From contig JAAFKE010000007.1 in NCBI GenBank assembly GCA_013298215.1, positions 51,888 through 115,887 of the forward strand: DNA of 64,000 nucleotides, read 5' to 3'. The notes under the pieces are model-generated. The model was not told the DNA's origin. It saw only the letters and a list, made by a program, of their open reading frames with translations, and searched no databases. A program made the position numbers and the translations under genes. The DNA comes from Cytophagales bacterium (GTDB lineage: Bacteria > Bacteroidota > Bacteroidia > Cytophagales > Spirosomataceae). This document shows positions 45,752 to 55,300 of the stretch, piece by piece (position 1 is the stretch's first letter; the number at the start of each line of letters is the position of its first letter).

Positions 45752-46486
45752 ATGCTGTCGTTTCTAAAATCTCAAAAAATAACTGAGGCGTTTTCGTTGG
45801 CTTTTTTGCAGGCTGATATGCACAGCCACGTGCTGCCGGGTATCGACGACGGGGCCCACGACCTGCCGCACAGCCTGGGCATTGTGGCGGCCTACGTGCG
45901 GCTGGGCATTAACAAGGTAATTGCGACTCCCCACGCCCGCGCCGATTTTTTTCAGAACCGCCCCGACACCATACACGCCGCCCGCGCCCGCCTAAACGAA
46001 GCCCTCGATGCGCAGTTTCCAGGTTTTGAGCTGTTGGTCTCGGCCGAGTATTTTGCCGACGAATACCTACTCGGTGCGCTCCAAAACAACACCGTGTTGC
46101 CCATTGCCGGCAAGTACGTTTTGTTTGAGCAGTCGCTGCGGAGAGATGCAGGTGGACTGATGACGTTCGTCGAAAAAATACAGCAAGCTGGCTTTGTACC
46201 CGTGTTGGCGCATCCCGAGCGCTACCGTTATTGGCACGAGGATCTCAATAAATTCAAGGACTTGAAGCGGGCGGGGGTTTTATTTCAACTAAATTTGCTC
46301 TCGCTGACGGGTTTTTACGGAACTGGCGAGAAAAAAATGGCCGAACGGCTCCTTGACTATGACTCGGTTGATGCCCTCGGAACGGATGTGCACCACGTGA
46401 GCCAATTCGATAAACTTGCAGAATTGCCCAAAAGTCCCTACTGGAACGTTTTACAAGAAATAGGGATACTGAACAAATTGATTTAA
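45752..46486 (+). CDS. CpsB/YwqE-type PHP tyrosine phosphatase
   Basis: A 244-residue manganese-dependent PHP phosphatase that removes phosphate from the tyrosine tail of Wzc-like kinases. Motifs: DMHSHVLPGIDDGAHD near residue 23, VIATPHARADFF near 57, SAEYFADEYLL near 98, VLAHPERYRYW near 152 and the metal-site DVHHVSQF near 215. The ATG is two bases after the exporter stop, and the kinase follows within nine bases. So exporter, phosphatase and kinase form one operon controlling chain length and export by a tyrosine phosphorylation cycle. Confidence 0.94.
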   Translation: MLSFLKSQKITEAFSLAFLQADMHSHVLPGIDDGAHDLPHSLGIVAAYVRLGINKVIATPHARADFFQNRPDTIHAARARLNEALDAQFPGFELLVSAEYFADEYLLGALQNNTVLPIAGKYVLFEQSLRRDAGGLMTFVEKIQQAGFVPVLAHPERYRYWHEDLNKFKDLKRAGVLFQLNLLSLTGFYGTGEKKMAERLLDYDSVDALGTDVHHVSQFDKLAELPKSPYWNVLQEIGILNKLI

Positions 46487-46495
46487 TTGTGGAGC

Positions 46496-48961
46496 ATGAA
46501 AAATAAAGATAGTTGGAACGAGTTTTTGGAGGAATACGTGGAGAGTTCGGCCCGAATTGATCCGAAAAAAATATTTCAGGTCATCGCAAGTCGCTGGCAC
46601 TGGCTGGTGGGTGCGCTGGCGGTTTCGATGCTGGTTTTCTTTTTGTTCGTGAAATTTACAAAGCAAGTTTACCTGGCCACCTCAACGCTCAAATACAACG
46701 AAAAAAAAACCGAGCTGCAAGAGATCAGCGGCTTTCTGTCGCAAGACCCCTACGCTGGGCGCGAGTACATTACCGAAAAGTACGCCATTGAGTCGGAGGG
46801 GGTTATCAAAGATGCTATCAAGAAATTGAACTACCCGTTTAGTTTCTTTCTCAAAAAAAACCTTAAAATCTATGACATTTATCCGCTCCAGCCCGTGTCT
46901 GCGCAGGTGCTGTCATACGACGCCGAAACGTATAACGGGGGTAAGTTTGACCTAACACCCGACTACAAACTTACCTACCGCGACGAGGACAAAAACGAAA
47001 AGGTGTTCGACCCGCGCAAAACGCGGCTGATCGTGGTGCCTGGGCTCATTTTCAAGATCGATTCGCTGGCCCCCGTCCGCGAAGACTACGAGTTTGTGTT
47101 CAACGACCACGAAAATTACTTGCAAGACGACATCGAGGAGTTTATCAACGTAAAAGAAGTAGAGCGCGGCCTGCCCATTTTAGAGGTTTCGTTTCAGCAT
47201 CACAACCGCCGTTTTACGCAGGATTTTTTGCAAAAACTTATCGAAGCCTACGAGCAGTATAATTTGTACCAAAAACGCCGCTCGTCCGCCCTCACCATTG
47301 ATTTTATTCGGGAGCAAACCAACCTGTATACCGCCGAGCTCCAGCGGGCGGGCAAAGATTACCAAGACTACCGCCAAAAAACGCAGGTCGTCGATCTTAA
47401 ATCTTCGTCGAGCCAGCTCGTAGATCAGATCACGGAATTAGAAACCCAAAAAAATACCTTTGAAATCCAGCGCTCGTACATCAATTTGTTAGAAAACAAC
47501 TTGTCGAGCCGCTACGAGCCGCTGAGTCTGGCCAGTATTGGTCTCGACAACAACAGCGACCAAATACTGGTGGGCTTGGTGAGCAAACTGAACGAGCTGC
47601 TCATTAGGCGCAAAGAAATATTGTCGGCCTACACGCCAAACAACAAGGTGTCGAAAGAAAACGCCGACGATATAGACAAGCTGCGCGGCCAAATTTTGGA
47701 GAGCATCAGCAGCTCAAAACAAAAAAACCTGACGGCCCTCAATTTGGTTTCTCAGAGTTTGGCCCAGGTCAAGGGCCGCCTCAACACGCTACCCGCCGTG
47801 GAGCGCAACATGATTTATTTTGAAAGCAACTTGGAGGTAAAAAAAGGCATTTATTCCATGCTGTTGGGAAAAGAGATCGAAGCCTCGATCGAAAAAGCGG
47901 GAATTTTGCCGTCGTTTTCGATCTTGACCAAGCCCGATGCCGCCACGCAGATTTACCCCCAATTGTTGAGGGTATTTATGATCTGTTTAATGATAGGATT
48001 TGTGTTCGGGATTAGCTCCATTTTTTTGTCGCGCTACCTGAACCCCAAGTTTGTGGACATCGCCAAGATTGGCCAATCTACGAAGGTAAACCTGCTTGGC
48101 ATAATTGGCCGCTACCCCGAAACGGTTCAGAACAACGAAAAGGGCATTGAGTCGTTTCTTCAAAATCGTTCTACCTTTTCGGAATCGGTTAATTCGATCA
48201 GAACAAATATGGGTCTCATGGACACCAACCAAAATGCTGGTAAACTTGTGCTGATTACGTCGGAGATTTCGGGCGAAGGTAAGTCTTTTGTGACGGTCAA
48301 TTTGGCCATATCGCTCACCAAAACTGATAAAAAGGTGTTGGTCGTCGTGTCTGACCTACGGCGTTCTAAGCTGCACCGGTTTTTTAATTTTGATAATAAG
48401 ATTGGACTCAGTACCTACCTTTCGGGCAAGGCGGGCGATTATAAGGAAGTTATTCAAACGTCTAAGATAAAAAACCTGAGTTTTGTGGCTTCGGGGCCAG
48501 TGCCTTTCAACCCGTCGGAACTGATCCAGAGCGATAAGTTCTACGCCATGCTCGACGAGTGCCGCCGCCACTACGACTACATTATTTTAGACACCGCGCC
48601 CATCGGTTTGGTGTCGGACAGTATTCCGTTGCTCAAAAAAAGCGACCTTACGCTGTTTATTATCAGGTGGTTGTATTCGGGTAAAGACGCGTACTTGTTG
48701 CCAGGGCAGATTATGGGCGAGTACGACCTGGCCAATGTGGGCATTATTGTAAACGATTTTTACAAAGACGATCTCTACACGAGTCTCCAACCAACGTCCT
48801 ACTATGGGTCGCGCGGGCACGGGTACTACTACAAATACACCTACGACTATTACGGACGCACCAACGGCCAGTATTACGACGATCGCCCCCAAACGCTCCT
48901 CGACCGCGCACGCGGCTGGCTGAGACTAAAACCGAAGAAGAAAGCAAGTGATTCCAAGTAA
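46496..48961 (+). CDS. Wzc-like chain-length determinant and tyrosine autokinase (BY-kinase)
   Basis: An 821-residue inner-membrane protein. N-terminal Wzz domain: first span near residues 35-55 (WLVGALAVSMLVFFLFV), a long periplasmic coiled-coil region, second span near 485-510 (MICLMIGFVFGISSIFL). The cytoplasmic BY-kinase follows with Walker A SGEGKS near 591, Walker A' VVVSDLRRSK and Walker B IILDTAPIG. The tail is tyrosine-rich (SYYGSRGHGYYYKYTYDYYG), the autophosphorylation cluster. ATG 46496 is used rather than a TTG three codons earlier. The phosphatase for this tail is encoded just upstream. Confidence 0.95.
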   Translation: MKNKDSWNEFLEEYVESSARIDPKKIFQVIASRWHWLVGALAVSMLVFFLFVKFTKQVYLATSTLKYNEKKTELQEISGFLSQDPYAGREYITEKYAIESEGVIKDAIKKLNYPFSFFLKKNLKIYDIYPLQPVSAQVLSYDAETYNGGKFDLTPDYKLTYRDEDKNEKVFDPRKTRLIVVPGLIFKIDSLAPVREDYEFVFNDHENYLQDDIEEFINVKEVERGLPILEVSFQHHNRRFTQDFLQKLIEAYEQYNLYQKRRSSALTIDFIREQTNLYTAELQRAGKDYQDYRQKTQVVDLKSSSSQLVDQITELETQKNTFEIQRSYINLLENNLSSRYEPLSLASIGLDNNSDQILVGLVSKLNELLIRRKEILSAYTPNNKVSKENADDIDKLRGQILESISSSKQKNLTALNLVSQSLAQVKGRLNTLPAVERNMIYFESNLEVKKGIYSMLLGKEIEASIEKAGILPSFSILTKPDAATQIYPQLLRVFMICLMIGFVFGISSIFLSRYLNPKFVDIAKIGQSTKVNLLGIIGRYPETVQNNEKGIESFLQNRSTFSESVNSIRTNMGLMDTNQNAGKLVLITSEISGEGKSFVTVNLAISLTKTDKKVLVVVSDLRRSKLHRFFNFDNKIGLSTYLSGKAGDYKEVIQTSKIKNLSFVASGPVPFNPSELIQSDKFYAMLDECRRHYDYIILDTAPIGLVSDSIPLLKKSDLTLFIIRWLYSGKDAYLLPGQIMGEYDLANVGIIVNDFYKDDLYTSLQPTSYYGSRGHGYYYKYTYDYYGRTNGQYYDDRPQTLLDRARGWLRLKPKKKASDSK

Positions 48962-48992
48962 AATAATATACTCTGCCCCTGTCAGTGTCGCC

Positions 48993-49056
48993 CTTGTCAG
49001 TGTCTTCACTGACAAGCAAAATCGTAAATATCATTGCCTGTGAGGACACAGGCAAT
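48993..49056 (+). repeat. Two-hairpin repeat element, copy 2
   Basis: Hairpin a (48993-49016) is identical to copy 1. Hairpin b is ATTGCCTGTG-AGGA-CACAGGCAAT (49033-49056); compared with copy 1 the outer base pair has changed on both sides, keeping the stem. Spacer is 16 bases instead of 24. An extra half-copy of the first arm (GTCAGTGTCGCCC) precedes it. Lies between the Wzc-like and NeuB-like genes. Confidence 0.85.
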
Positions 49057-49133
49057 GGCTATAAATATCACCGTGCCAGCACTTATTCATTCAAACATTC
49101 AACATCATTACTTAAATCCCAATCTAAAAATAT

Positions 49134-50015
49134 ATGTTTTCATTTAATTATCAGAAGCCCATTGTAGTCTCGGAAATCGGGTGCAACCACATGGGAAGCA
49201 TGGAGATAGCCAAAGAATTGATTCGGCTCTCGAAAGAGTGCGGCGCCGACTACGCCAAGTTTCAGAAGCGCTACGCCCGCGAGCTGCTCACCGAAGAGCA
49301 GTATAATACGCCCCACCCAGTGGCCTACAACGCCTACGGAGCCACCTACGGCGCGCACCGCGAAGCCCTCGAATTTTCGCAGGAGCAGCACGTGGAGGTG
49401 AAAAAATACTGCGAGGAGATCGGCATCGGCTACTGCACGTCGGTCTGGGACACGGTGTCGGCGCACGAGATTATTGCGCTCAATCCCGACTACATTAAAG
49501 TACCCTCGGCCTGCAACAACCACTTTGATATGCTCAAAATACTCCGCGACGATTACGCGGGCGACGTGCACATTTCGTTTGGCATGACCACCCAGGCCGA
49601 GGAGGACGTGATCGTGAAGTTTTTTGAGGAAACTGGCGCGGCCAAAGACCGCCTCGTGGTTTATTCTTGCACCTCGGGCTACCCAGTGGCGTTTAAAGAC
49701 GTATGCTTGCTGGAAATAAACCGTTTGTATGCCACATTCGGAGACCGCGTAAAGGAAATAGGATTCTCGGGGCATCACCTCGGCATTGCCATCGACGTGG
49801 CGGCTTATGCCATCGGCGGCCGCTGGATAGAGCGTCATTTTACCAAAGACCGCACCTGGAAAGGCACCGACCACGCGGCATCGCTCGAAGTGCCTGGCTT
49901 GCAAAAATTGGTGCGCGACCTCCAACATACCCACGACGCATTGCAGTATAAAAATACCGAAATATTGGAGGTAGAATCAGTACAGCGCGAAAAACTCAAG
50001 TACCGCAAAGGTTAA
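49134..50015 (+). CDS. NeuB-family sialic/nonulosonic acid synthase
   Basis: A 293-residue enzyme of the NeuB family, which condenses phosphoenolpyruvate with a six-carbon amino sugar to make nonulosonic (sialic-type) acids. Motifs: VVSEIGCNHMGSMEIAKELI near residue 11, ADYAKFQKR near 39 (Lys of the active site), YIKVPSACNNHFDML near 122, VYSCTSGYPV near 182 and GFSGHHLGIAIDVAAYA near 213 with ERHFTKDRTWKGTDHAAS. The usual C-terminal antifreeze-like SAF domain is absent, so it is a short form. neuA-like, Gfo/Idh/MocA and a transglutaminase-like gene follow. Confidence 0.88.
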   Translation: MFSFNYQKPIVVSEIGCNHMGSMEIAKELIRLSKECGADYAKFQKRYARELLTEEQYNTPHPVAYNAYGATYGAHREALEFSQEQHVEVKKYCEEIGIGYCTSVWDTVSAHEIIALNPDYIKVPSACNNHFDMLKILRDDYAGDVHISFGMTTQAEEDVIVKFFEETGAAKDRLVVYSCTSGYPVAFKDVCLLEINRLYATFGDRVKEIGFSGHHLGIAIDVAAYAIGGRWIERHFTKDRTWKGTDHAASLEVPGLQKLVRDLQHTHDALQYKNTEILEVESVQREKLKYRKG

Positions 50016-50066
50016 AAAATGGCTTTGGGTTGCCGCGCGTTCACGGCCCCAAAACCGCCCGTTTCT

Positions 50067-50792
50067 ATGGAAGTCTTAGCAATTATCCCCGCGCGGGGCG
50101 GCAGTAAAGGGCTGCCCAACAAAAATATCTTGCCGCTGGCGGGGCATCCACTCATTGCCTACAGCGTGAAAGCCGCCCTGGATTCGCCCGCCATTACGCG
50201 CACGATCGTATCGACCGACTCGGCAGAAATAGCGCGGGTGGCCGCCGAATACGGCGCGGAAGTGCCTTTTATGCGCCCCACCGAGCTGGCGCAAGACCTC
50301 AGCACCGACCTCGATGTGTTTGTGCACGCCCTCGCGTGGCTCCGCGACCACGAGGGATACGTGCCCGATCTGGTGGTGCAACTTCGGCCCACGTCGCCAG
50401 TGCGGCAGGTGGCGGTCATCGAGGCGTGCATCAAGCGGGTGATAGATTCGGATGCTGACAGCCTCCGGATTGTGACCCCCGCCCCCGTTACACCCTACAA
50501 AATGTGGCGCATCGGTACCCAAACCGAGCCAATGACCCCACTGCTGGCCGTGGAGGGCTTGCGCGAACCTTACAACCAGCCCCGCCAAATTTTGCCGCCC
50601 GTCTATTGGCAAATTGGTACGCTCGACGTGATCCGAACTCGGGCGATTTTGGAGCAGGGAACCATGTCTGGAAACAAAATTATGCCCTACGTTGTGGAGG
50701 CACACTTTGCCGTGGACATAGACGATCTGAGTGGTTTTTTGAAAGCCCAAACGGTTATTGAACAATATGACTGCGTAAAATTTGAAAACTGA
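50067..50792 (+). CDS. NeuA-like CMP-nonulosonate cytidylyltransferase
   Basis: Activates a nonulosonic acid with CTP. About 241 residues from ATG 50067 (MEVLAIIPARGGSKGLPNKN); the frame is open from 50019 but the extra 16 residues precede the nucleotide-binding motif and are not expected. The family pattern IIPARGGSKGLPNKNI, YSVKAALDS, TIVSTDSAEIARVA, VVQLRPTSPVR and the late VDIDDLSGF (metal-binding Asp pair) is complete. It lies 51 bases after the NeuB-like gene. Its end overlaps the next gene by 11 bases. Confidence 0.92.
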   Translation: MEVLAIIPARGGSKGLPNKNILPLAGHPLIAYSVKAALDSPAITRTIVSTDSAEIARVAAEYGAEVPFMRPTELAQDLSTDLDVFVHALAWLRDHEGYVPDLVVQLRPTSPVRQVAVIEACIKRVIDSDADSLRIVTPAPVTPYKMWRIGTQTEPMTPLLAVEGLREPYNQPRQILPPVYWQIGTLDVIRTRAILEQGTMSGNKIMPYVVEAHFAVDIDDLSGFLKAQTVIEQYDCVKFEN

Positions 50793-51741
50793 CGCACCCA
50801 TCCTCGTCGTCGGTGCGGGTTCGATCGGCGAGCGGCACATTGGCATTTTGCAAAAACTGGGCTATAAAAACCTGTACGTTTTTCGGCAACGCAACCTACC
50901 CCTGCGGGCCATCGACCCAGGCAGCGTTCGGATTATTACCGACTGGGCGCAGGTCGAAGCCATAAAACCAGCGGCGGCCATTATTTGTTCGCCCACGGCG
51001 CAGCACACAGACCAGACCTTGGACTGCCTAAAACTGGGAATGCACGTACTGGTAGAAAAACCGCTGTCGCACCAATTAAATGCCCTCGGCCAGCTCCGCG
51101 CGTGCATCGTCCAGAACGATCGCTACGTGCAGGTAGCCTATATGTTGCGCTACCACCCGTTGATGAAACGCCTAAAAACGGTGGTCGAAAACCAAACATT
51201 GGGGCAACTCCTGAGTGTGCAGTCGTACTGGGGCGAGTACTTGCCCGACTGGCATCCGTGGGAGGACTACCGCAGTTCATACGCCGCTCGGCAAGACATG
51301 GGCGGGGGGGCAGCACTAACCCTGAGCCACGACTTGGACATTGTGACGTGGCTAAGTGGCTCGTTTATAGAGACTTGGCACACTTTGACAAACTACAGCT
51401 CGGCATTAGAGATAAATACTGAGGCGGGTGCAGACGTGAACATCGGCTTTGCCAGCGGCATGAGGGCACACTGCCACCTCAATTTTTTTGAGCAAGTGCC
51501 GCGCCGTTTCTACCGCTTGGTGTTCGACGGTGGGTCGGCGGAGTTGGATTATTTTAAAAATGAATTGATCGTACAAACCAAAAATAATAAAGAAGTTTTT
51601 GAGCTGCCGAATTTCGACCGCAATGAAATGTTTGAAGCCCAAACGCGCTTTTTTTTGGCGCAGTGCAGCCACCCAGACCGAGCGCAGTTGGCGCTGAAAT
51701 ACGTCGAAGAGTCGGAGCAAATTATCAAGATGTGTAATTGA
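50782..51741 (+). CDS. Gfo/Idh/MocA family oxidoreductase
   Basis: A 319-residue NAD(P)-dependent sugar oxidoreductase. The Rossmann motif is VVGAGSIGERHIGIL at residues 9-23, followed by IICSPTAQHTDQTLDCLKLGMHVLVEKPLSHQL (catalytic Lys in EKP near 94). The C-terminal sheet includes GGGAALTLSHDLDIVTWL. The start is a TTG at 50782, inside the end of the NeuA-like gene; the first ATG downstream would cut off the cofactor motif. Translational coupling is likely. With NeuB and NeuA it probably oxidises or epimerises a nonulosonate precursor or related sugar. Confidence 0.87.
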   Translation: MKTDAPILVVGAGSIGERHIGILQKLGYKNLYVFRQRNLPLRAIDPGSVRIITDWAQVEAIKPAAAIICSPTAQHTDQTLDCLKLGMHVLVEKPLSHQLNALGQLRACIVQNDRYVQVAYMLRYHPLMKRLKTVVENQTLGQLLSVQSYWGEYLPDWHPWEDYRSSYAARQDMGGGAALTLSHDLDIVTWLSGSFIETWHTLTNYSSALEINTEAGADVNIGFASGMRAHCHLNFFEQVPRRFYRLVFDGGSAELDYFKNELIVQTKNNKEVFELPNFDRNEMFEAQTRFFLAQCSHPDRAQLALKYVEESEQIIKMCN

Positions 51742-51747
51742 TACGCC

Positions 51748-52188
51748 ATGACTCGGGTATTCACAAAAGTGCGTTCGTTGGCGGTGTTTTGGCTGCTTGT
51801 CGAGGCCACTTTGGTGGTTGTGGCCGTTAAGATCGCCTACCAATTGCCGTTCCGACTATTCAAAAAAGGCTTCGATTGGTTCATAAAACCAGCTTCGGCG
51901 GTAACTTACCCCTTGAACCGAATCCATCAAACGGCCTGGGCCGTCAATGCCGTCAGCAACCGAATGCCCTTTGCGGTGGTGTGCTTGCCCCGGGCGCTGA
52001 GTCTCAAATACCTCCTTCGCCAAGATCCACGCCTGCACCTAAAAATAGGGGTGAGGCTCCAAGCGGGCTTTACGGCCCACGCTTGGGCGGCCCACGCGTG
52101 GGTTGAACTCGACGGCCAGATCGTCATCGGCGATACGCCCGAAACCTACCAATCGCTCTGGACTTGGGGCGAGCAGCCCGGCAACTGA
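51748..52188 (+). CDS. Lasso-peptide B2-like transglutaminase-fold protein
   Basis: A 146-residue protein resembling the PF13471 'Transglut_core3' family, best known as the B2 leader peptidase of lasso-peptide clusters. A membrane-like N-terminal helix (LAVFWLLVEATLVVVAVKIA) precedes the cysteine-protease triad candidates: Cys in VVCLPRALSLKYLL near 77, His in AHAWVELDG near 117 and Asp in IGDTPE near 127. AHAWAAHAWVEL is a local tandem duplication around the catalytic His. No B1/RRE protein, asparagine synthetase-like cyclase or precursor gene lies nearby. Six bases after the Gfo/Idh/MocA gene, so it belongs to the sugar operon. Role unknown. Confidence 0.72.
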   Translation: MTRVFTKVRSLAVFWLLVEATLVVVAVKIAYQLPFRLFKKGFDWFIKPASAVTYPLNRIHQTAWAVNAVSNRMPFAVVCLPRALSLKYLLRQDPRLHLKIGVRLQAGFTAHAWAAHAWVELDGQIVIGDTPETYQSLWTWGEQPGN

Positions 52189-52240
52189 CCAACGCGCCCA
52201 GTGGCTCAAACTTTATAACTGACCGACGCGTATATTTTTG

Positions 52241-52248
52241 TAAGTTTG
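52241..52248 (+). promoter_or_regulatory. Possible -7 box of the PorU2-like gene
   Basis: TAAGTTTG fits TAnnTTTG, 59 bases before the ATG at 52307; an overlapping alternative TATTTTTG is at 52233-52240. No -33 TTTG at 19 bases. Tentative. Confidence 0.4.
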
Positions 52249-52306
52249 TAATTGTGGCACAATTTTGTCCCTTGATTACCCCGAAAATCCTGTTATCGTA
52301 TTTTTT

Positions 52307-55300
52307 ATGAGGCCATTACTTCTAATCTTAATGCTGGTCGGCGCGTTCAACTGCGCTTGGGCGCAAACTCCAACCTACGGCAACGAATGGATTAACTACA
52401 ACCAGACCTATTTCAGGATTCCGGTGGCGCAAAAAGGGCTGTACCGCCTCAGTGCCGACGAGCTCCAACGCGCTGGTGTGCCGCTCGCCAACGTAGATGC
52501 CACGGCTATTCAGTTGTTTTTTAGGGGGAAAGAACAGGCCGTTTTTGTGCAGGGCGAGGCCGATAAACGCATTGATGGCCAAGATTTTATAGAGTTTTTG
52601 GGCCAGGCAAACGACGGCGTGCAAGATTCGCTCCTGTACATACCCACCACCGCCCAACCCCACAATTTTTTTAATCTGTACACCGACACGACGGCCTATT
52701 TTTTGACCTGGCGGCTCGACGGCCAGTTGGGCAAACGCATGGGTTCTTACGATGAGCGCAACACGGCCAACTTGGCCCCCGAGGCGTTTCACGTTGAAGA
52801 GCTGCTGCTACTGAACTTCAAAAACCAAGTGCTAAAATATTCGGAGGGGCTCATATATCCCATCGGTGCATCGGCGGGGCCGCAGTTTGCCCACGGAGAT
52901 TTTGGCGAAGGCTGGACGGGGGAGGACATTGCCGAAAACAAGGTCGTCGTCCAGGATTTACCGCTCGAAAACGCTGTGTTGCAGGGACCAAAACCACGTT
53001 TAGAAATCTTGCTGGCGGGCCGCTACCACCGCCCCCGTCGGATTGAAATTAGGGCGGGCGCGCGCTTTCTGGACACCGTAAATTTCGATAATTATTACAC
53101 CAACAAGTACGTTCGCGAGTTGGAGTTTAGTGATCTGGGAGCCGATAAATTGTCGGTATCAACTGTATCGAGGAGCCGAAACGGGCAGGTTGATTTTTAC
53201 GCAGTGTCGTACCATCGGCTCAACTACGCCCAGCGGATCGACGCGCGCGGCAAGACCTTCAAACAGTTTAATCTTGTGCCAAAAGTGGGGGGCAGGTCTT
53301 ACGTCGAGATCACAAACGCCCCCGCCGAAGCTCGCCTGTATGACGTGACCGACCCCGCCAACGCAGTACGCGTGGGTGCGATCGTAGAAAACGGTACGCT
53401 AAAAGCCGTCGTTACCAACAGCACCAACGGGCGAAACTTGATCTTGACGGTTGGTTTTGACCGGGTTGTGGGGCTGCAACGCATGGCTTTCAGGAATATC
53501 GATCCCACAAAAGCTAACTTCTTGATTGTGTCGCACAAAGCACTGATGAAGCCCGTGGGCGGCCTCAACGACCCAGTGCGTGCCTACGCCGAGTACCGAG
53601 CCAGTGCGGCGGGCGGCAAGTACGACACCCTGACCGTGGACATGGATTTCCTGATGAACCAGTTTAACTACGGCGAGTTTAGTGCGTTGGCTGTCAGGAG
53701 GTTCACCCAGTTTATGGTCGATAAAGGATCTCCGAAGTTTATGTTTATTATTGGCCGCACCCAGCAGGTACACTTTACACGCTTTGCCAAAGACCGATAC
53801 CTGCGCGACATGGTTCCCACTTTTGGCTGGCCGGGGTCAGACAATATGTTTTCGGCGGGGCTAAAAGGCTCGCCACCTTTTGTACCAGCCGTGCCAGTGG
53901 GTAGGCTCTGGACCGATAGCCCGCAAACAGTTCTCGATTATTTGAACAAGGTAAAAGAACACGAGTCTGCTTCCCCAACCCAATCGATGCCGCTCTGGCG
54001 CAAAAATATACTACATCTTAGTGGTGGCATCAGCCCGTTTGAATTGAGGCTTTTTAAAAATTATTTAGACGATTTTAGGCGCGTGGCCAAGAATAAGTTT
54101 CTGGGCGCAAACGTGACAACGATCACCAAAAATACCGACGACCCCGTTGAGCTAATCGGCCTGGCCGACCAAATTAACAAAGGCGCGGGCATTGTCACGC
54201 TTTTTGGCCACTCGAGTTTGTCGGTTACAGATATTGACATTGGCTTTGCAACCAACGATGTGCTGGGATACCGAAACAAAGGCCGCTACCCGTTGGTGTA
54301 TGCGAACGGTTGCGTGCTGGGCAATTTTACGTTCGGAGCAAAGACGTATCCCATCGACTGGGTTGGTGCGCCCGACCGAGGTGCTATTTTGTTTTTGGCC
54401 CACGCCAATTTGGCCTACAGCTACTCGCTAAAAAGTTACGGCGACGTGTTCTACCAAACGCTCCTCGCCGACAGTACGTACCTCAACAAGCCGTTTGGTT
54501 TGGCGCACCGCGAGATGATTAGAAAATTTTTGAGAAACGATAAGGATCCCATTGCGGTCTCGGATGCCCAGCAAATGGCGCTTCAAGGAGACCCCGCCAT
54601 TGTGCTGTTTCCACTGGAAAAGCCCGATTTTCAGATCGAAAACGGGGGGTTATCGCTCACCACAAAAACAGGAACAGCCGCCACTGCCCTGGCCGATAGC
54701 GTGGTTTTGAGGGCCGTTGTGGCCAACGCGGGCGTGTTCAAGGGTGGTAATTTGTCAGTGCTGGTGCGCCGATCGCTTCCCAACGGCAACGTGGTGGTGT
54801 ATAGTTTTGAGCGACCTGCCGTGGCTTTTAGGGATACTTTAATTTTGACCCTCAAAAACGACCGCAACCAAACTGGGCTCAACCGTTTTGAGGTGTTGAT
54901 TGACCCAGACAACAAAATTTCTGAAAGCAATAAAACCAATAACGTGGCCACTTTGGGGGTGGTTATTCAGGGCGTTGGGGCCACGCCGTTGTTGCCAAAC
55001 GAGTTTGGTATTGTAGGTAGTCTGACCAACAACGCGCCCACCGCCAATTTGGTAGCGCAGGCCGTCGAAAACGGTGCGAGGAGTTATTTGTTCGAGATTG
55101 ATTCGGTAAGTACCTACAGCAGTGCCTTCAAAAAGACCCAGACGCTCACCGCCGATCTGCTGCCGAGTTGGACACCCGCGCTGGCCGACCGCGATAGTAC
55201 GACTTATTTTTGGCGGATCAGATACGCCGACCGCCCCGCTGGCGACGATAACATTTGGGTTGAGAGTTCGTTTACGCACATCAGAAACGCACCCGAAGGA

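Noticed and set aside
48993..49056. CRISPR-like repeat at the two-hairpin element
   Set aside because: Only two copies 12.8 kb apart, no array of regular repeats and spacers, no cas genes.
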